From contig NZ_OBEK01000003.1 of the NCBI RefSeq assembly GCF_900215625.1, positions 186,001-250,000 on the forward strand: a DNA stretch of 64,000 bases, written 5' to 3'. Under the pieces are notes generated by a model, which worked only from the letters and a program-made list of their open reading frames with translations, made no database searches and had not been told where the DNA came from. This document shows, piece by piece, positions 50,946 to 60,454 of this stretch (position 1 is its first letter; each line of letters opens with the position of its first letter). The DNA comes from Terribacillus aidingensis (GTDB taxonomy: Bacteria; Bacillota; Bacilli; Bacillales; Amphibacillaceae). The position numbers were made by a program, and so were the translations under genes.

Positions 50946-50976
50946 TAAAAAGAACAGCAGGAAAATCCTGCTGTTC
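50946..50976 (-). terminator. Terminator of yhbH
   Basis: GAACAGCAGGA, TTT, TCCTGCTGTTC, then TTTTTATTTT; the yhbH stop codon is in the 5' arm. Confidence 0.92.
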
Positions 50977-52138
50977 AAACGGAAACCTCTGCTTTTTCAT
51001 TCGAGAAGAATTGCTGCATGGCATAAAATACATCTGTTTTTTTACGAAGTACATAATAACGAAACTTCGGGTGCTCCAGCTTGCGAAAAATTTGCATTAA
51101 TGTCGAATGGCGATTATATTGATTGACTTCTCCATAGCCGAAAAGGCTGGACACTTCAATCAGCTGGTTGATCAACCCGACACACCTGCTGTTATCAGAA
51201 GTCAAATTATCACCATCTGAGAAATGGAAGGGGTAGATGTTGTAAACAGATGGCGAATATTTCTCATCAACTAGCTGCAATGCTTTTTTATATGCCGAAG
51301 AGCAAATTGTACCGCCGCTTTCTCCTTTCGAGAAAAAGGATTCTTCATCCACGACATTCGCTTCTGTATGATGTGCAATAAACTCAATCTCTACAGTCTC
51401 ATATTTGGTCCGGAGAAAGCGAGTCATCCAGAAGAAGAAACTTCTTGCAACATATTTCTCCCAATTTCCCATACTGCCGCTCGTATCCAGCATAGCAAGC
51501 ACCACTGCTTTTGAATCCGGCTTTTCAATATTATCCCACGTCTTATACCGAACATCTTCTGGATAGATAGGTGCAAACGAGGAGCTGCCGCCAAGCGCAT
51601 TGCGTTTAAATGCTTCTAACATTGTTCTTTTCTTGTCGATATTCCCAGTCAAACCTGTTTTGCGTATGTCATTAAATGCGATATCTGTCACGATCATCTG
51701 CTTTTCATCTTTTTGTTCTAAGTTAGGCAATTCCAGCTGGCTGTAAAAATTCTCTTCAAGCTCTTCAAACGAGACTTCTGCTTCGTAGTAATCGTGACCT
51801 GGCTGGTCGCCAGCTTCTCCTTGCCCTTTACCTGGGGCTTTCTGCTGATCACCAGCGCGACCAAGCACATCACCGACCTTGCTGTTTCCTTTTCCTTGAC
51901 CTGCATGTTTGTTTTTATCCTGACTATAGCGGATTTTGTATTCATCCAATGACCTGATCGGAATTTTGATCAAGTCTTTTCCATTCGACATGATGATATT
52001 TTCTTCTGTTATCAAATCGGGCAATTTATTTTTCAATACTTCCTGGACCTTATCTTGATGCCGCTTTTGATCATCATATCCTTTTCGATGGAGGGACCAG
52101 TCTTCTTCTGACACTGCAAAATGGTTGGAATCAGTCAT
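50975..52138 (-). CDS. yhbH: Sporulation protein YhbH (DUF444)
   Basis: A 387-aa DUF444 protein. A Gly/Gln/Lys-rich linker (about 80-115) is followed by a VWA-like domain with the metal-binding site [11 protein letters not shown] near 222 and [13 protein letters not shown] near 310. Part of the PrkA-YhbH-SpoVR set used in sporulation, but here prkA is not adjacent. AAGGAGG stands before the ATG, and TAAGATA-TATCTTA arms (52152-52172) lie just upstream. Confidence 0.93.
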   Translation of the reverse strand: MTDSNHFAVSEEDWSLHRKGYDDQKRHQDKVQEVLKNKLPDLITEENIIMSNGKDLIKIPIRSLDEYKIRYSQDKNKHAGQGKGNSKVGDVLGRAGDQQKAPGKGQGEAGDQPGHDYYEAEVSFEELEENFYSQLELPNLEQKDEKQMIVTDIAFNDIRKTGLTGNIDKKRTMLEAFKRNALGGSSSFAPIYPEDVRYKTWDNIEKPDSKAVVLAMLDTSGSMGNWEKYVARSFFFWMTRFLRTKYETVEIEFIAHHTEANVVDEESFFSKGESGGTICSSAYKKALQLVDEKYSPSVYNIYPFHFSDGDNLTSDNSRCVGLINQLIEVSSLFGYGEVNQYNRHSTLMQIFRKLEHPKFRYYVLRKKTDVFYAMQQFFSNEKAEVSV

Positions 52139-52219
52139 TCGCCAGCCTCCTTAAGATAATTAATCTATCTTATGCAGGACAGCCGGCATTGATTAAACAA
52201 ACTCTGTAAAAGGGTTACA

Positions 52220-53338
52220 TTATCTGAAAATTCCACGCGATCGGATATTAACTTTGATATGCGGAACAATCTCTATATCTTTGTAATCTTTATCCCAATC
52301 AAGTTTTTTCCAGTGATCTGGATAATGACCGTAGATGCTCCTCCCAATGCCGAATACATCGCAGTTGGCTTCCTGAATACTTTTGATGATATCCTCTGCC
52401 TCTTTCGTCAATGTTTTTTCCAAATCTTTCTGTAGCTTCGGTAAAACAGAGAGCGAAAGATCGTCTGCCGGATACTCCTCAATCATTACAGTCAAGTCAA
52501 GGTTAACATCTGTTTTTACTTTATGTTCCTTGCTTGGTTTCGATTTGACTTTACTGCTGTAATCCTCCACATGAATCGTTACATAATTCGTTGGCTGCGG
52601 CTTCTTTCCATCATATAGTTTCGTTGTAATTCTGGCTACCTTTCCTTTTATATTATTCATTAATAAGAATAAAGTCGTATGGTCGTATGGTATGTCCTTT
52701 CCGGTGTAACTTGATTCATGGAAAAGAGCCAACCCTTCGTAAGAAACTGTCTTGCCCCCGTCCCCTACCTTCATAGCTGGTGCAACGAAATCCTGTCCAT
52801 TTTCGAAAATCTCTGCTCCAATTTTCTGCATATTGATTTCCAGTGAACTTGTTGTCTCTACTTTTGATTCAAGTATTCCTTCTATATATTCACTAGGCCG
52901 CATTTCTGATTTAGGAACTACTTTTAATGCCTGCTCAGCATCTCCTTTTACAACAGCAATCACAGCATCCAAATGCAAGCGCGGGTCACGGTAAAATGCA
53001 TCAATATACGGATATATATCTTTTTTAGCAAGTTTTTCACCGATTAGTAAGACATCCAGCTGAGAGGGACTATACGTCGAAGATAATCGCCGATCAATAT
53101 TTGACCTCGCTTCTGTAGGAGTGCCTCCAGTAGCAGTCAGGAACTGCACGGATTCCTGCCCCGGCCCGGATGCGCTATTTTGAACGTTGGGAATCAGAAT
53201 CGTATTTTTATAAATATTATCATCTGTTAAGTCATAAGCTGCCGTAATGCCAAGTTTTACTTCCTTAAATTCTCTTGTATCCCAGCAGCCTGACAATACA
53301 ATTGCGCAGATCAGCAAGATAATAGCTATTTTTCTCAT
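52220..53338 (-). CDS. Spore germination receptor subunit C (GerAC family)
   Basis: A 372-aa lipoprotein with lipobox VLSGC followed by WDTREFKE, the classical Ger(x)C start. The three-domain C-subunit fold extends to the end. It docks to the outer face of the inner spore membrane and, with subunits A and B, triggers germination on nutrient binding. It overlaps the B gene by 4 bases. No D subunit is seen. Confidence 0.93.
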   Translation of the reverse strand: MRKIAIILLICAIVLSGCWDTREFKEVKLGITAAYDLTDDNIYKNTILIPNVQNSASGPGQESVQFLTATGGTPTEARSNIDRRLSSTYSPSQLDVLLIGEKLAKKDIYPYIDAFYRDPRLHLDAVIAVVKGDAEQALKVVPKSEMRPSEYIEGILESKVETTSSLEINMQKIGAEIFENGQDFVAPAMKVGDGGKTVSYEGLALFHESSYTGKDIPYDHTTLFLLMNNIKGKVARITTKLYDGKKPQPTNYVTIHVEDYSSKVKSKPSKEHKVKTDVNLDLTVMIEEYPADDLSLSVLPKLQKDLEKTLTKEAEDIIKSIQEANCDVFGIGRSIYGHYPDHWKKLDWDKDYKDIEIVPHIKVNIRSRGIFR

Positions 53339-54441
53339 GACGATGCCCTTTCTTGTTTATCTTTTCTGCGGAGAAAGGATAAAAGAAACAATATAATAGG
53401 AATGACAAGCGTAAAGTACTCAGTAATCCTATCTTGGAAACTAATGATCATCCTTATATTTTTTTCGTTTAAACCTCCCCAAACCGAAACTGCCAATACA
53501 AGAAGTGAAGTTGAATAAACGTTTATAATCTTCTTTTTTGCTTTAGGAATCTTAGCAAATGCCTTTTCTGCTCCATAAAGATAGGAAGCAAATGCTGTCA
53601 TAGCGAATACAGTCCATAACGTAAGAACAAATATGTCAATTCTTGTAATAAGGGGAGAGTCTGCGGTCCGCAGCATATAAAGAATCGGCTGCGGGATATG
53701 CTGCAGCTGTTCAGAACCAAAATGACTGAAAGAAATTAACACCGTATATAAATAAAACAATGCAACAATGCAATTTGCTCCAATAGCTACCCGCCTTTTT
53801 TGTTTGTGACTGCCTTGCGTAAAAGGCAAAAATAGAAATAACAGGACAAAGCTGCTTAAAGAATAGATACTGACACTAATTCCATCTATGTAGCCAGATA
53901 GCGTTGCTTGACCCATCGGTTGAAAATAGATGAGCTTTGCATCTGCCAGCCCAAAAAGAAATAAAGAAGAAATAAAAAACAAAACGACCGCAAAAAAGGT
54001 AAAAACTTTGGCAATGAGAGTCAGCCCTCCTGAAATAGTGTAGAGCGCACTTATCAAGAGCAATATATACAGCAGCCAAACAGGTGTTTCCGGAAGCAGC
54101 CATTGGTTTATCAACTCCCCATAAGACGTTAGGAGATATATAGCTACGACTAGAAAATATACATAATAACTGAAACCAGCAATGCTGCCGATATACTTGC
54201 CAAAGCTGCTATTCAAGATGCCGAATAAATCTTCACCAGGATAACATTTAATCGTATGCACAACCATCAAAACAAAAACAATCGAAATCAATCCGCCAAT
54301 AATCAAAGTAATCCAGCCGTCAGCACCAGCTGCTTTATGCAGGACCGTTGGAAGGTTTAATATATCCACACCAATTTGACTTTGAATGTAAATATATCCC
54401 ATCTGAGATAATGTGATTTTTTTATTAGAATCATTCGCCAT
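53335..54441 (-). CDS. Spore germination receptor subunit B (GerAB family)
   Basis: A 368-aa amino-acid-permease-like protein with ten membrane helices, the likely nutrient-binding subunit. ITLSQMGYIYIQSQIGVDIL near the N-terminus, LSPxxG-free loops and an APC-type repeat are visible. The start at 54441 has AGGTGAG upstream; a GTG three codons earlier is within that site. It overlaps the A gene by 11 bases. Confidence 0.92.
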   Translation of the reverse strand: MANDSNKKITLSQMGYIYIQSQIGVDILNLPTVLHKAAGADGWITLIIGGLISIVFVLMVVHTIKCYPGEDLFGILNSSFGKYIGSIAGFSYYVYFLVVAIYLLTSYGELINQWLLPETPVWLLYILLLISALYTISGGLTLIAKVFTFFAVVLFFISSLFLFGLADAKLIYFQPMGQATLSGYIDGISVSIYSLSSFVLLFLFLPFTQGSHKQKRRVAIGANCIVALFYLYTVLISFSHFGSEQLQHIPQPILYMLRTADSPLITRIDIFVLTLWTVFAMTAFASYLYGAEKAFAKIPKAKKKIINVYSTSLLVLAVSVWGGLNEKNIRMIISFQDRITEYFTLVIPIILFLLSFLRRKDKQERASS

Positions 54442-55924
54442 TATTCTCACCTAACTGATTTGATTTATATGGCCGAGGAGAGTCTAGCTGCTCAGGTCGG
54501 CGCTTCATTAAAAACTGCGGAACACGAATAATCGTGTCTTTTACATCTCGGAACTGAATTGGAGTAAAATAGCTCAGACCTAGTGACTCAATTCTGCACA
54601 GATGAATTAGCAGCAAAAGCAGACCAAACCCAATTCCAATAAACCCCAGAACAGCACTCATAATACAGAGCGGAAACGTTAATATACGCAGCGCATCGCT
54701 CATCTCATTTGATGGAACCACATAAGAAGCTAGTGATGTAAGAGCAATCACAATTACCATTAAGTTAGAAACCAAACCTGCTGTTACAATAGCATCACCG
54801 ATAACGAGACCCCCGACGATACCAATAGTAGAACCGATTGGGGAAGGCAGACGGATAGCCGCTTCCCGTATGACTTCTAATATGGTAACCATCATAACTG
54901 CTTCTGCCAGCGGCGGATAAGCAATATCCCTGATTGATCCCAAAACAGGGGAAATTAACTGCTCAGGAATTACTTCATAGTGAAATCCGATAACTGCAAT
55001 ATAAAAGGATGGCAAGGTAATGGATATAATAAAGCTAAATAGACGTATCAACCGAAGATAGGTGGCGACAATCCAACGCGTATTATAATCATCAGGTGTT
55101 TGGTAGAAGGCAAAGAATGTAACAGGAGCTACCAAACATGTTGGGTTATTAGCAAACAAGATGGCAATTCTGCCTTCCATTAGCAGTGCTGTTGTTTTGT
55201 CGGGTCTTTCTGTACTTAAAAATTGCGGAAAAATACTGTACGTCCGGTCTTCAATATACTCGGTAAAAGCTCCTGCACTTAAAAGTGCATCCGTGTTTAT
55301 ATTGCTAATTCGTGTTTCTAATTCTTTTACAACATCCCCGTTTACAACACCATCAACATAAACCATCGCTATCTCAGACTCTGTGTAATCGCCAATCGTC
55401 ATTTTCTTTATAGTAAGACTGCGGTGTTGGATACGGCGTCGAATTAAATTGATGTTTGTCTTAATATCCTCTGTAAACCCATCATGCGATCCTTTTATAA
55501 CCTTCTCATTAACAGGTTCCATGATTGCCCTGCTTGCGTCCATCTGAACATTAAAAAGATAGCAAGTGGAATTCCCTTCTACTAAGTAGACTGCTTTTCC
55601 TCCGATAAGTGCTGTTACTGCTTTATTTAGATCATTGCTTTCTTCACGATCTTTAATTTTTCGAATATCTCCATCTGTTTTCAATAACGGTTCAAATATA
55701 TACCGCTGCATCTTATCTGGATCTGTTATATCGTCCAAAAAAATTAACGCCTGCTTACTATCTGGCAGAAGGCGAATCTTTAGGTCTGCTGAGTTACGCA
55801 TTTCTTCCTTAATATAAGCAATGTTCTTTTCCAAAGAAGTCGTGGATTGATGCGGCGGCACCTTGTCTTCCCGGATGACTTTCTCCTGTGCTGGCTCTTT
55901 CTTTTTCTGCTTGAAAAACCCCAT
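54431..55924 (-). CDS. Spore germination receptor subunit A (GerAA family)
   Basis: A 497-aa protein with a hydrophilic N-terminal domain (about 1-270) and four to five membrane helices after it. Family signature stretches: DPDKMQRYIFEPLL near 70, LLMEGRIAILFANNPTCLVA near 255 and LPSPIGSTIGIVGGLVIGDA near 362. First gene of an A-B-C receptor operon. A SigG-type promoter lies upstream. The receptor type (GerA, GerB or GerK) cannot be told from sequence alone. Confidence 0.93.
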   Translation of the reverse strand: MGFFKQKKKEPAQEKVIREDKVPPHQSTTSLEKNIAYIKEEMRNSADLKIRLLPDSKQALIFLDDITDPDKMQRYIFEPLLKTDGDIRKIKDREESNDLNKAVTALIGGKAVYLVEGNSTCYLFNVQMDASRAIMEPVNEKVIKGSHDGFTEDIKTNINLIRRRIQHRSLTIKKMTIGDYTESEIAMVYVDGVVNGDVVKELETRISNINTDALLSAGAFTEYIEDRTYSIFPQFLSTERPDKTTALLMEGRIAILFANNPTCLVAPVTFFAFYQTPDDYNTRWIVATYLRLIRLFSFIISITLPSFYIAVIGFHYEVIPEQLISPVLGSIRDIAYPPLAEAVMMVTILEVIREAAIRLPSPIGSTIGIVGGLVIGDAIVTAGLVSNLMVIVIALTSLASYVVPSNEMSDALRILTFPLCIMSAVLGFIGIGFGLLLLLIHLCRIESLGLSYFTPIQFRDVKDTIIRVPQFLMKRRPEQLDSPRPYKSNQLGENNGE

Positions 55925-55954
55925 GTCGACGCACCTTTCCTAAATCATTTCCGT

Positions 55955-55984
55955 TAGTTTGTACATGTAATGGAAATATATGTA
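55955..55984 (-). promoter_or_regulatory. SigG-type promoter of the germination operon
   Basis: TACATA, 17 bases, CAAACTA on the minus strand; the same -10 is found before the SASP gene at 16602. Confidence 0.5.
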
Positions 55985-55996
55985 GCAAATCAGACA

Positions 55997-56026
55997 CAAA
56001 AAAACGCCCTCACAAATGAGGACGTT
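55997..56026 (-). terminator. Terminator of odhAB
   Basis: AACGTCCTCA, TTTG, TGAGGGCGTT, seven T on the minus strand. Confidence 0.9.
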
Positions 56027-56038
56027 TATATATAAGAA

Positions 56039-57301
56039 TCAGCCTTCCAAGAGCAAATCATATGGATCTTCAAGCAACTGCTTGATCCGTACAAGGAACT
56101 GCACCGCATCTTTTCCATCAACGATTCGATGATCGTATGACAAGGCCAGATACATCATTGGCCGAATCTGGATAGTATCATCCGGCATGGCGATTGGTCG
56201 CTTCTGGATTGTATGCATTCCCAAAATACCGACTTGCGGCGTATTCAAGATTGGTGTGGATACGAGTGAACCAAAAATACCGCCATTTGTGATAGTGAAG
56301 GAACCACCATTCAACTCATCCAAGCTCAAGTCCTTATCACGAGCTTTCTTACCTAAGCGGGAGATTTCGCTTTCAATACCAGCAAAGTCAAGGCGGTCCG
56401 CATCCCGGACAACCGGAACTACAAGTCCATCATCCGTAGATACCGCAATACCGACATCATAGAATTTCTTCAAAACAATCTCGTTATCCTGAATTTCGGC
56501 ATTGATGTAAGGGAATTCCTTCAGCGCGCCAACAACTGCTTTCGTAAAGAAGGACATAAATCCAAGCTTCACATCATGCTTCTCTAGGAATTTATCTTTT
56601 CGTTCACTGCGAAGCTTCATAACTGCTGTCATGTCGACTTCATTGAATGTAGTCAGCATCGCAGAAGTTTGCTGCGCTTCTACCAACCTCTTCGCAATCG
56701 TTTGACGGCGGCGCGTCATTTTCACACGCTCGACAGGCTTCACAAATTCTGTCTTCTCCGACTGCTTCGGTTTATCGGCTTTTGCCTGCTTAGCAGATTT
56801 TTCTTTTGGCTTGGACGCTTCCTCAACATCTTCCGGACGAATACGGCCAAATGGATCACGTGCCGTAATGTCATCCAGACTGATGCCAAGCTCACGCGCA
56901 CGTTTGCGCGCTGCCGGTGAAGCTAATGTGTTCTTGTTAGAAGCTGCCGGTTCAGCGGCTTCTGCTTTCTTCTCTTCAGCTGGAGCTTCCGCTTCTGCTA
57001 CAGCGGCAGCTTCTGCTTTTGTATCTTCTGCAGCAGCTGAATCGTCTGACTCTTCGCCAACTTCCCCATTTTCATCAACAGTAGCGATAATATCGCCTAC
57101 TTCCACGTCGTCACCAGCATCCTTCAAAATTTCTTTGAGCACCCCGCTGTATTCTGCATTCACTTCGACATTTACCTTATCTGTTTCCAATTCCAGAACA
57201 GGATCCCCTTTTTCCACACGTTCTCCCGGATTGACTAACCATTCGGAGATTGTTCCCTCTGTAATTGATTCTGCCAGCTCTGGTACCTTTAGTTCCTTCA
57301 T
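56039..57301 (-). CDS. odhB: Dihydrolipoyl succinyltransferase (2-oxoglutarate dehydrogenase E2)
   Basis: A 420-aa E2 core enzyme. The lipoyl domain (about 1-75) carries the modified Lys in LETDKVNVE; a long Ala/Glu/Asp linker (about 80-125) follows, then the peripheral subunit-binding domain [19 protein letters not shown], a second Lys/Pro linker, and the catalytic domain with SYDHRIVDG (His and Asp) near 395. Overlaps odhA by 4 bases; its GGGAGGAG site is inside odhA. Uses lipoamide dehydrogenase encoded elsewhere. Confidence 0.97.
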   Translation of the reverse strand: MKELKVPELAESITEGTISEWLVNPGERVEKGDPVLELETDKVNVEVNAEYSGVLKEILKDAGDDVEVGDIIATVDENGEVGEESDDSAAAEDTKAEAAAVAEAEAPAEEKKAEAAEPAASNKNTLASPAARKRARELGISLDDITARDPFGRIRPEDVEEASKPKEKSAKQAKADKPKQSEKTEFVKPVERVKMTRRRQTIAKRLVEAQQTSAMLTTFNEVDMTAVMKLRSERKDKFLEKHDVKLGFMSFFTKAVVGALKEFPYINAEIQDNEIVLKKFYDVGIAVSTDDGLVVPVVRDADRLDFAGIESEISRLGKKARDKDLSLDELNGGSFTITNGGIFGSLVSTPILNTPQVGILGMHTIQKRPIAMPDDTIQIRPMMYLALSYDHRIVDGKDAVQFLVRIKQLLEDPYDLLLEG

Positions 57302-60144
57302 ACGCTAACTCCTCCCTTGGACAACTTTAAGGCTTGATTGATAATCTGTTTTTGCTCTGTCTTATGGATGTCAGGCTTACCTACTGCAGGTGATGCACGA
57401 TCTGGACGCCCAATATATTCTAAAGTTTGATCTTCTGTCAGGATTGCTTCAATTCTGTCGCGAACAAATGTCCACGCACCCATATTACGCGGTTCTTCCT
57501 GTACCCATTTCACTTCACGAATAGAAGGGTAATCTGCTAGGATTTGTTTGATTCTTTGAGCTGGGAATGGATAAAGCTGTTCAACACGAGCGATATGAAG
57601 TGCTTCAAAAGCACCAGCTTCTTTTTCCATCGCTTCTTCGATATCCACCATCACTTTACCGCTGCCTAATACGAGTGTTTTTGCTGTTTCTGGTGTTGCC
57701 TCGTTATTCGGCTGTACACGGACAGAAGCAAAACTTCCTTCTGTAAATTCTTCTAGTTTGCTAGCTAAGCGTGCACTACGCATTAAGCTTTTCGGTGTCA
57801 TTAGAACAAGCGGTCTTGCTTCTTCTCTTCCGCCAAGTTTTGCCTGCCTGCGCAGCAGATGGAACAGCTGAGAAGAGCTTGTTACATTCGCGATGATTAA
57901 GTTATTCTCTGCTGCAAGCTGCAGGAATCTCTCTATCCGGCCGCTTGAATGCTCCGGACCTTGCCCTTCATACCCGTGCGGCAGCAGCATCGCCATATTA
58001 GATGCTTCTCCCCATTTAGCACGGCCTGCAGCAATAAACTGGTCAAACAGAACCTGTCCCGTATTAGCAAAGTCACCAAATTGTGCTTCCCAAAGCACGA
58101 AAGCATCCGGGTTTTGGACACTGTAGCCATATTCAAAGCCTATTACTCCCGCTTCTGATAATGGACTATTGTGTAACGCAAATGATTTTGCATCCTCCAG
58201 TCCATGCAGCGGTGAATAAGTGGCATCCGTTTCCACATCATGCAGTACCATATGGCGGTGAGCAAACGTACCTCGCTCCGAATCCTGACCTGTCAATCTA
58301 ATTGGCGTACCTTCTTGCAGGATGCTGGCATACGCTAAAATTTCGCCGACAGCCCAGTCAGCTTTACCTTCTTCCTCAAATGCCTGATGGCGCTTAGAAA
58401 TTATCTTTGTCAGTTTTTTAAACACCTGGAATCCTTCCGGCCGTTTTTGCAGCTGTCTGTTAAGCGAAAACAGTGTATCCGCTGGCACAGAAGTCTGTAT
58501 CTGCGGCAAGTCACAGCGCAATGCTTCCGGCTCATCCTTTGGCATTTTCTCTTTCATCTCTTCCTCTTTCATGTTCTGGAAGATCTCTTTAAGATGGTCA
58601 CCTACTTGAGCGCTAAGCGTATCATAGCCTTCCTGGTCAGAGATGACTTTCTCTTTTTCCAAGTTAGCAGAGAAGATTTTCGCTACTGTATCGTGTGCGT
58701 CAATATCCTGATAAAGAATTGGCTGCGTAGAACGCGGTTCATCCATTTCGTTATGTCCATAACGGCGGTATCCGACAAGATCTATAAGAAAGTCCTTATG
58801 GAAACGCTGACGGTATTGGAACGCTAGCAGCGCTGCTGCTGCACAGGCCAATGGATCATCAGCATTTACATGCACTATCGGAATTTCGAAGCCTTTTGCC
58901 AAATCACTTGCATACCGAGTAGAACGCCCATCGCGGCGATTCGTTGTAAAACCGACTTGGTTATTCGCAATTATGTGCACAGTTCCGGCAGTGCTGTATC
59001 CTGGTAAATCACCTAAATTCAACGTTTCTGCTACAATTCCTTCTCCGATAAAAGCCGCATCCCCGTGGATGAGTATGCTCAGCGCCTTGGATGGATCTTG
59101 ATCCGGATAGCCTGGCTTGGATGTATCATCTTGAGCTGCTCTTGTAAAGCCTTCTACGACCGGGTTAACAAATTCCAGATGAGAAGGGTTATTCGCCAGC
59201 GTGACGGTTGTATGCTTCTCTTGTCCCTCGTGATGCTCTGTTACCGCACCAAAATGATATTTCACATCGCCAGTCCAGCCGCCATGCAATCCTTTTGAGC
59301 CTTCAGATGGAAGAAGCGCTTTCTCTCCCGTATGATTAAACTCAGAGAAGATAAGGTCAAAAGGCTTCCCTAAAACATGCGCCAGAACGGACAATCTTCC
59401 TCTATGCGCCATACCAAGCATCACATTATCTGTATCTGCAAGGCATGCTTCTTTAATAATTTCATCAAGCATTGGCACCATTGATTCCACACCTTCAATG
59501 GAGAAACGCTTTTGGCCGACAAAAGTACGGGACAAGAATGATTCAAACCCCTCAACATCTGTAAGCCGTTTTAGAATTGCTTTTTTATCCTCGTCGCTCC
59601 AATTGGGCACATAGGAAGCAGTCTCTATTTGCTTCTGCAGCCATTTGCGCTCATCATGATTGCCGACATGGTCGTATTCGAAGGAAGTTGTTCCGGCATA
59701 CCTTTCCTTCAATAGCTGTACGGCATCCAGTGCCGTATGTACATTGCCCGGCGCTTCTTCCCAGACGAAGTTAGCTGGTATATCTCGTAAGTCACTCTCA
59801 GTCAAGTCGAAGTCTTCCATTTTCGTAAGTACAGATGTTTCTCCATTATCTCCGCCAACAGGATAAATATCTGCTTCGAGATGACCATAGCGGCGGATTG
59901 CTTCTACAAGCTGAATAGCTGCTGTGATTTTCTTAATCGGAGCGTGCGCCGACTGTGCAGATGGAGCGTCTTCCCCTTGACGCTGCATCAAGCGCGGTTC
60001 TCCATGCGTATCAAACAGTTCCTTCAATGATGCTTCCACCGATTCCGGATTTTGCCTGTATTTGTCGTATTGCTCTTCCACATAACCCATGTTTGGACCA
60101 TGGAAGCTTTCCCAGAATCTTTCACTAGATTCCTTTTGTCCCAC
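57298..60144 (-). CDS. odhA: 2-oxoglutarate dehydrogenase E1
   Basis: A 948-aa thiamine-diphosphate enzyme that decarboxylates 2-oxoglutarate in the TCA cycle. [20 protein letters not shown] and the TPP loop [18 protein letters not shown] are plain. The start is taken as GTG at 60144, six bases after GGGGGGA; an in-frame TTG at 60159 overlaps that site. Operon odhA-odhB. Catabolite-repression-like boxes precede it. Confidence 0.96.
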   Translation of the reverse strand: MGQKESSERFWESFHGPNMGYVEEQYDKYRQNPESVEASLKELFDTHGEPRLMQRQGEDAPSAQSAHAPIKKITAAIQLVEAIRRYGHLEADIYPVGGDNGETSVLTKMEDFDLTESDLRDIPANFVWEEAPGNVHTALDAVQLLKERYAGTTSFEYDHVGNHDERKWLQKQIETASYVPNWSDEDKKAILKRLTDVEGFESFLSRTFVGQKRFSIEGVESMVPMLDEIIKEACLADTDNVMLGMAHRGRLSVLAHVLGKPFDLIFSEFNHTGEKALLPSEGSKGLHGGWTGDVKYHFGAVTEHHEGQEKHTTVTLANNPSHLEFVNPVVEGFTRAAQDDTSKPGYPDQDPSKALSILIHGDAAFIGEGIVAETLNLGDLPGYSTAGTVHIIANNQVGFTTNRRDGRSTRYASDLAKGFEIPIVHVNADDPLACAAAALLAFQYRQRFHKDFLIDLVGYRRYGHNEMDEPRSTQPILYQDIDAHDTVAKIFSANLEKEKVISDQEGYDTLSAQVGDHLKEIFQNMKEEEMKEKMPKDEPEALRCDLPQIQTSVPADTLFSLNRQLQKRPEGFQVFKKLTKIISKRHQAFEEEGKADWAVGEILAYASILQEGTPIRLTGQDSERGTFAHRHMVLHDVETDATYSPLHGLEDAKSFALHNSPLSEAGVIGFEYGYSVQNPDAFVLWEAQFGDFANTGQVLFDQFIAAGRAKWGEASNMAMLLPHGYEGQGPEHSSGRIERFLQLAAENNLIIANVTSSSQLFHLLRRQAKLGGREEARPLVLMTPKSLMRSARLASKLEEFTEGSFASVRVQPNNEATPETAKTLVLGSGKVMVDIEEAMEKEAGAFEALHIARVEQLYPFPAQRIKQILADYPSIREVKWVQEEPRNMGAWTFVRDRIEAILTEDQTLEYIGRPDRASPAVGKPDIHKTEQKQIINQALKLSKGGVSV

Positions 60145-60239
60145 GACTGTTCCCCCCAATAGAAGTAACTTTTTTAAAAATCGAAAAGGCTTTTGAATTG
60201 GAAATTATTTTAAGTGACTTGTTATGAATTAACACTCTC

Positions 60240-60268
60240 AATATACCGCAATAAAACAAAACTTACAA
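60240..60268 (-). promoter_or_regulatory. SigA promoter of odhAB
   Basis: TTGTAA, 17 bases, TATATT on the minus strand, with a leader of about 90 nt. Confidence 0.6.
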
Positions 60269-60286
60269 CTAAAACGAGAAAAATTT

Positions 60287-60300
60287 TGAAACGCTTTCTT
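60287..60300. promoter_or_regulatory. Weak cre-like box upstream of odhA
   Basis: TGAAACGCTTTCTT shares the core with the CcpA consensus but has several mismatches. It ends 19 bases upstream of the -35. Confidence 0.3.
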
Positions 60301-60350
60301 CCTTGATATATAGGGATTTATACAATCCCATTACATAAATAACACCATTT

Positions 60351-60364
60351 TGAAAGCGTTTTTA
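60351..60364. promoter_or_regulatory. cre-like box upstream of odhA
   Basis: TGAAAGCGTTTTTA differs from the CcpA site consensus TGWAANCGNTNWCA at one position. Known: odhAB of B. subtilis is repressed by glucose. Its distance from the promoter (about 80 bases) is large, so its role is uncertain. The rest of the 310-base gap between odhA and the next gene is AT-rich. Confidence 0.45.
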
Positions 60365-60406
60365 CATTTTTCTTTTTATAAGAAAAAAACATTGCTTTTT
60401 TTAATT

Positions 60407-60446
60407 AAAAAAACGGATAACCGGAAGGGATTTTTCCAGTTATCCG
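60407..60446 (-). terminator. Terminator of the wall-anchored phosphoesterase gene
   Basis: CGGATAACTGG and CCGGTTATCCG with one mismatch around an 11-base loop, then seven T on the minus strand. Confidence 0.88.
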
Positions 60447-60454
60447 CAAACTAT

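Noticed and set aside
56811-57308. 165-aa Ser-rich plus-strand frame
   Set aside because: Antisense to the Ala/Glu linker of odhB; Ser/Ala richness is a codon artefact.
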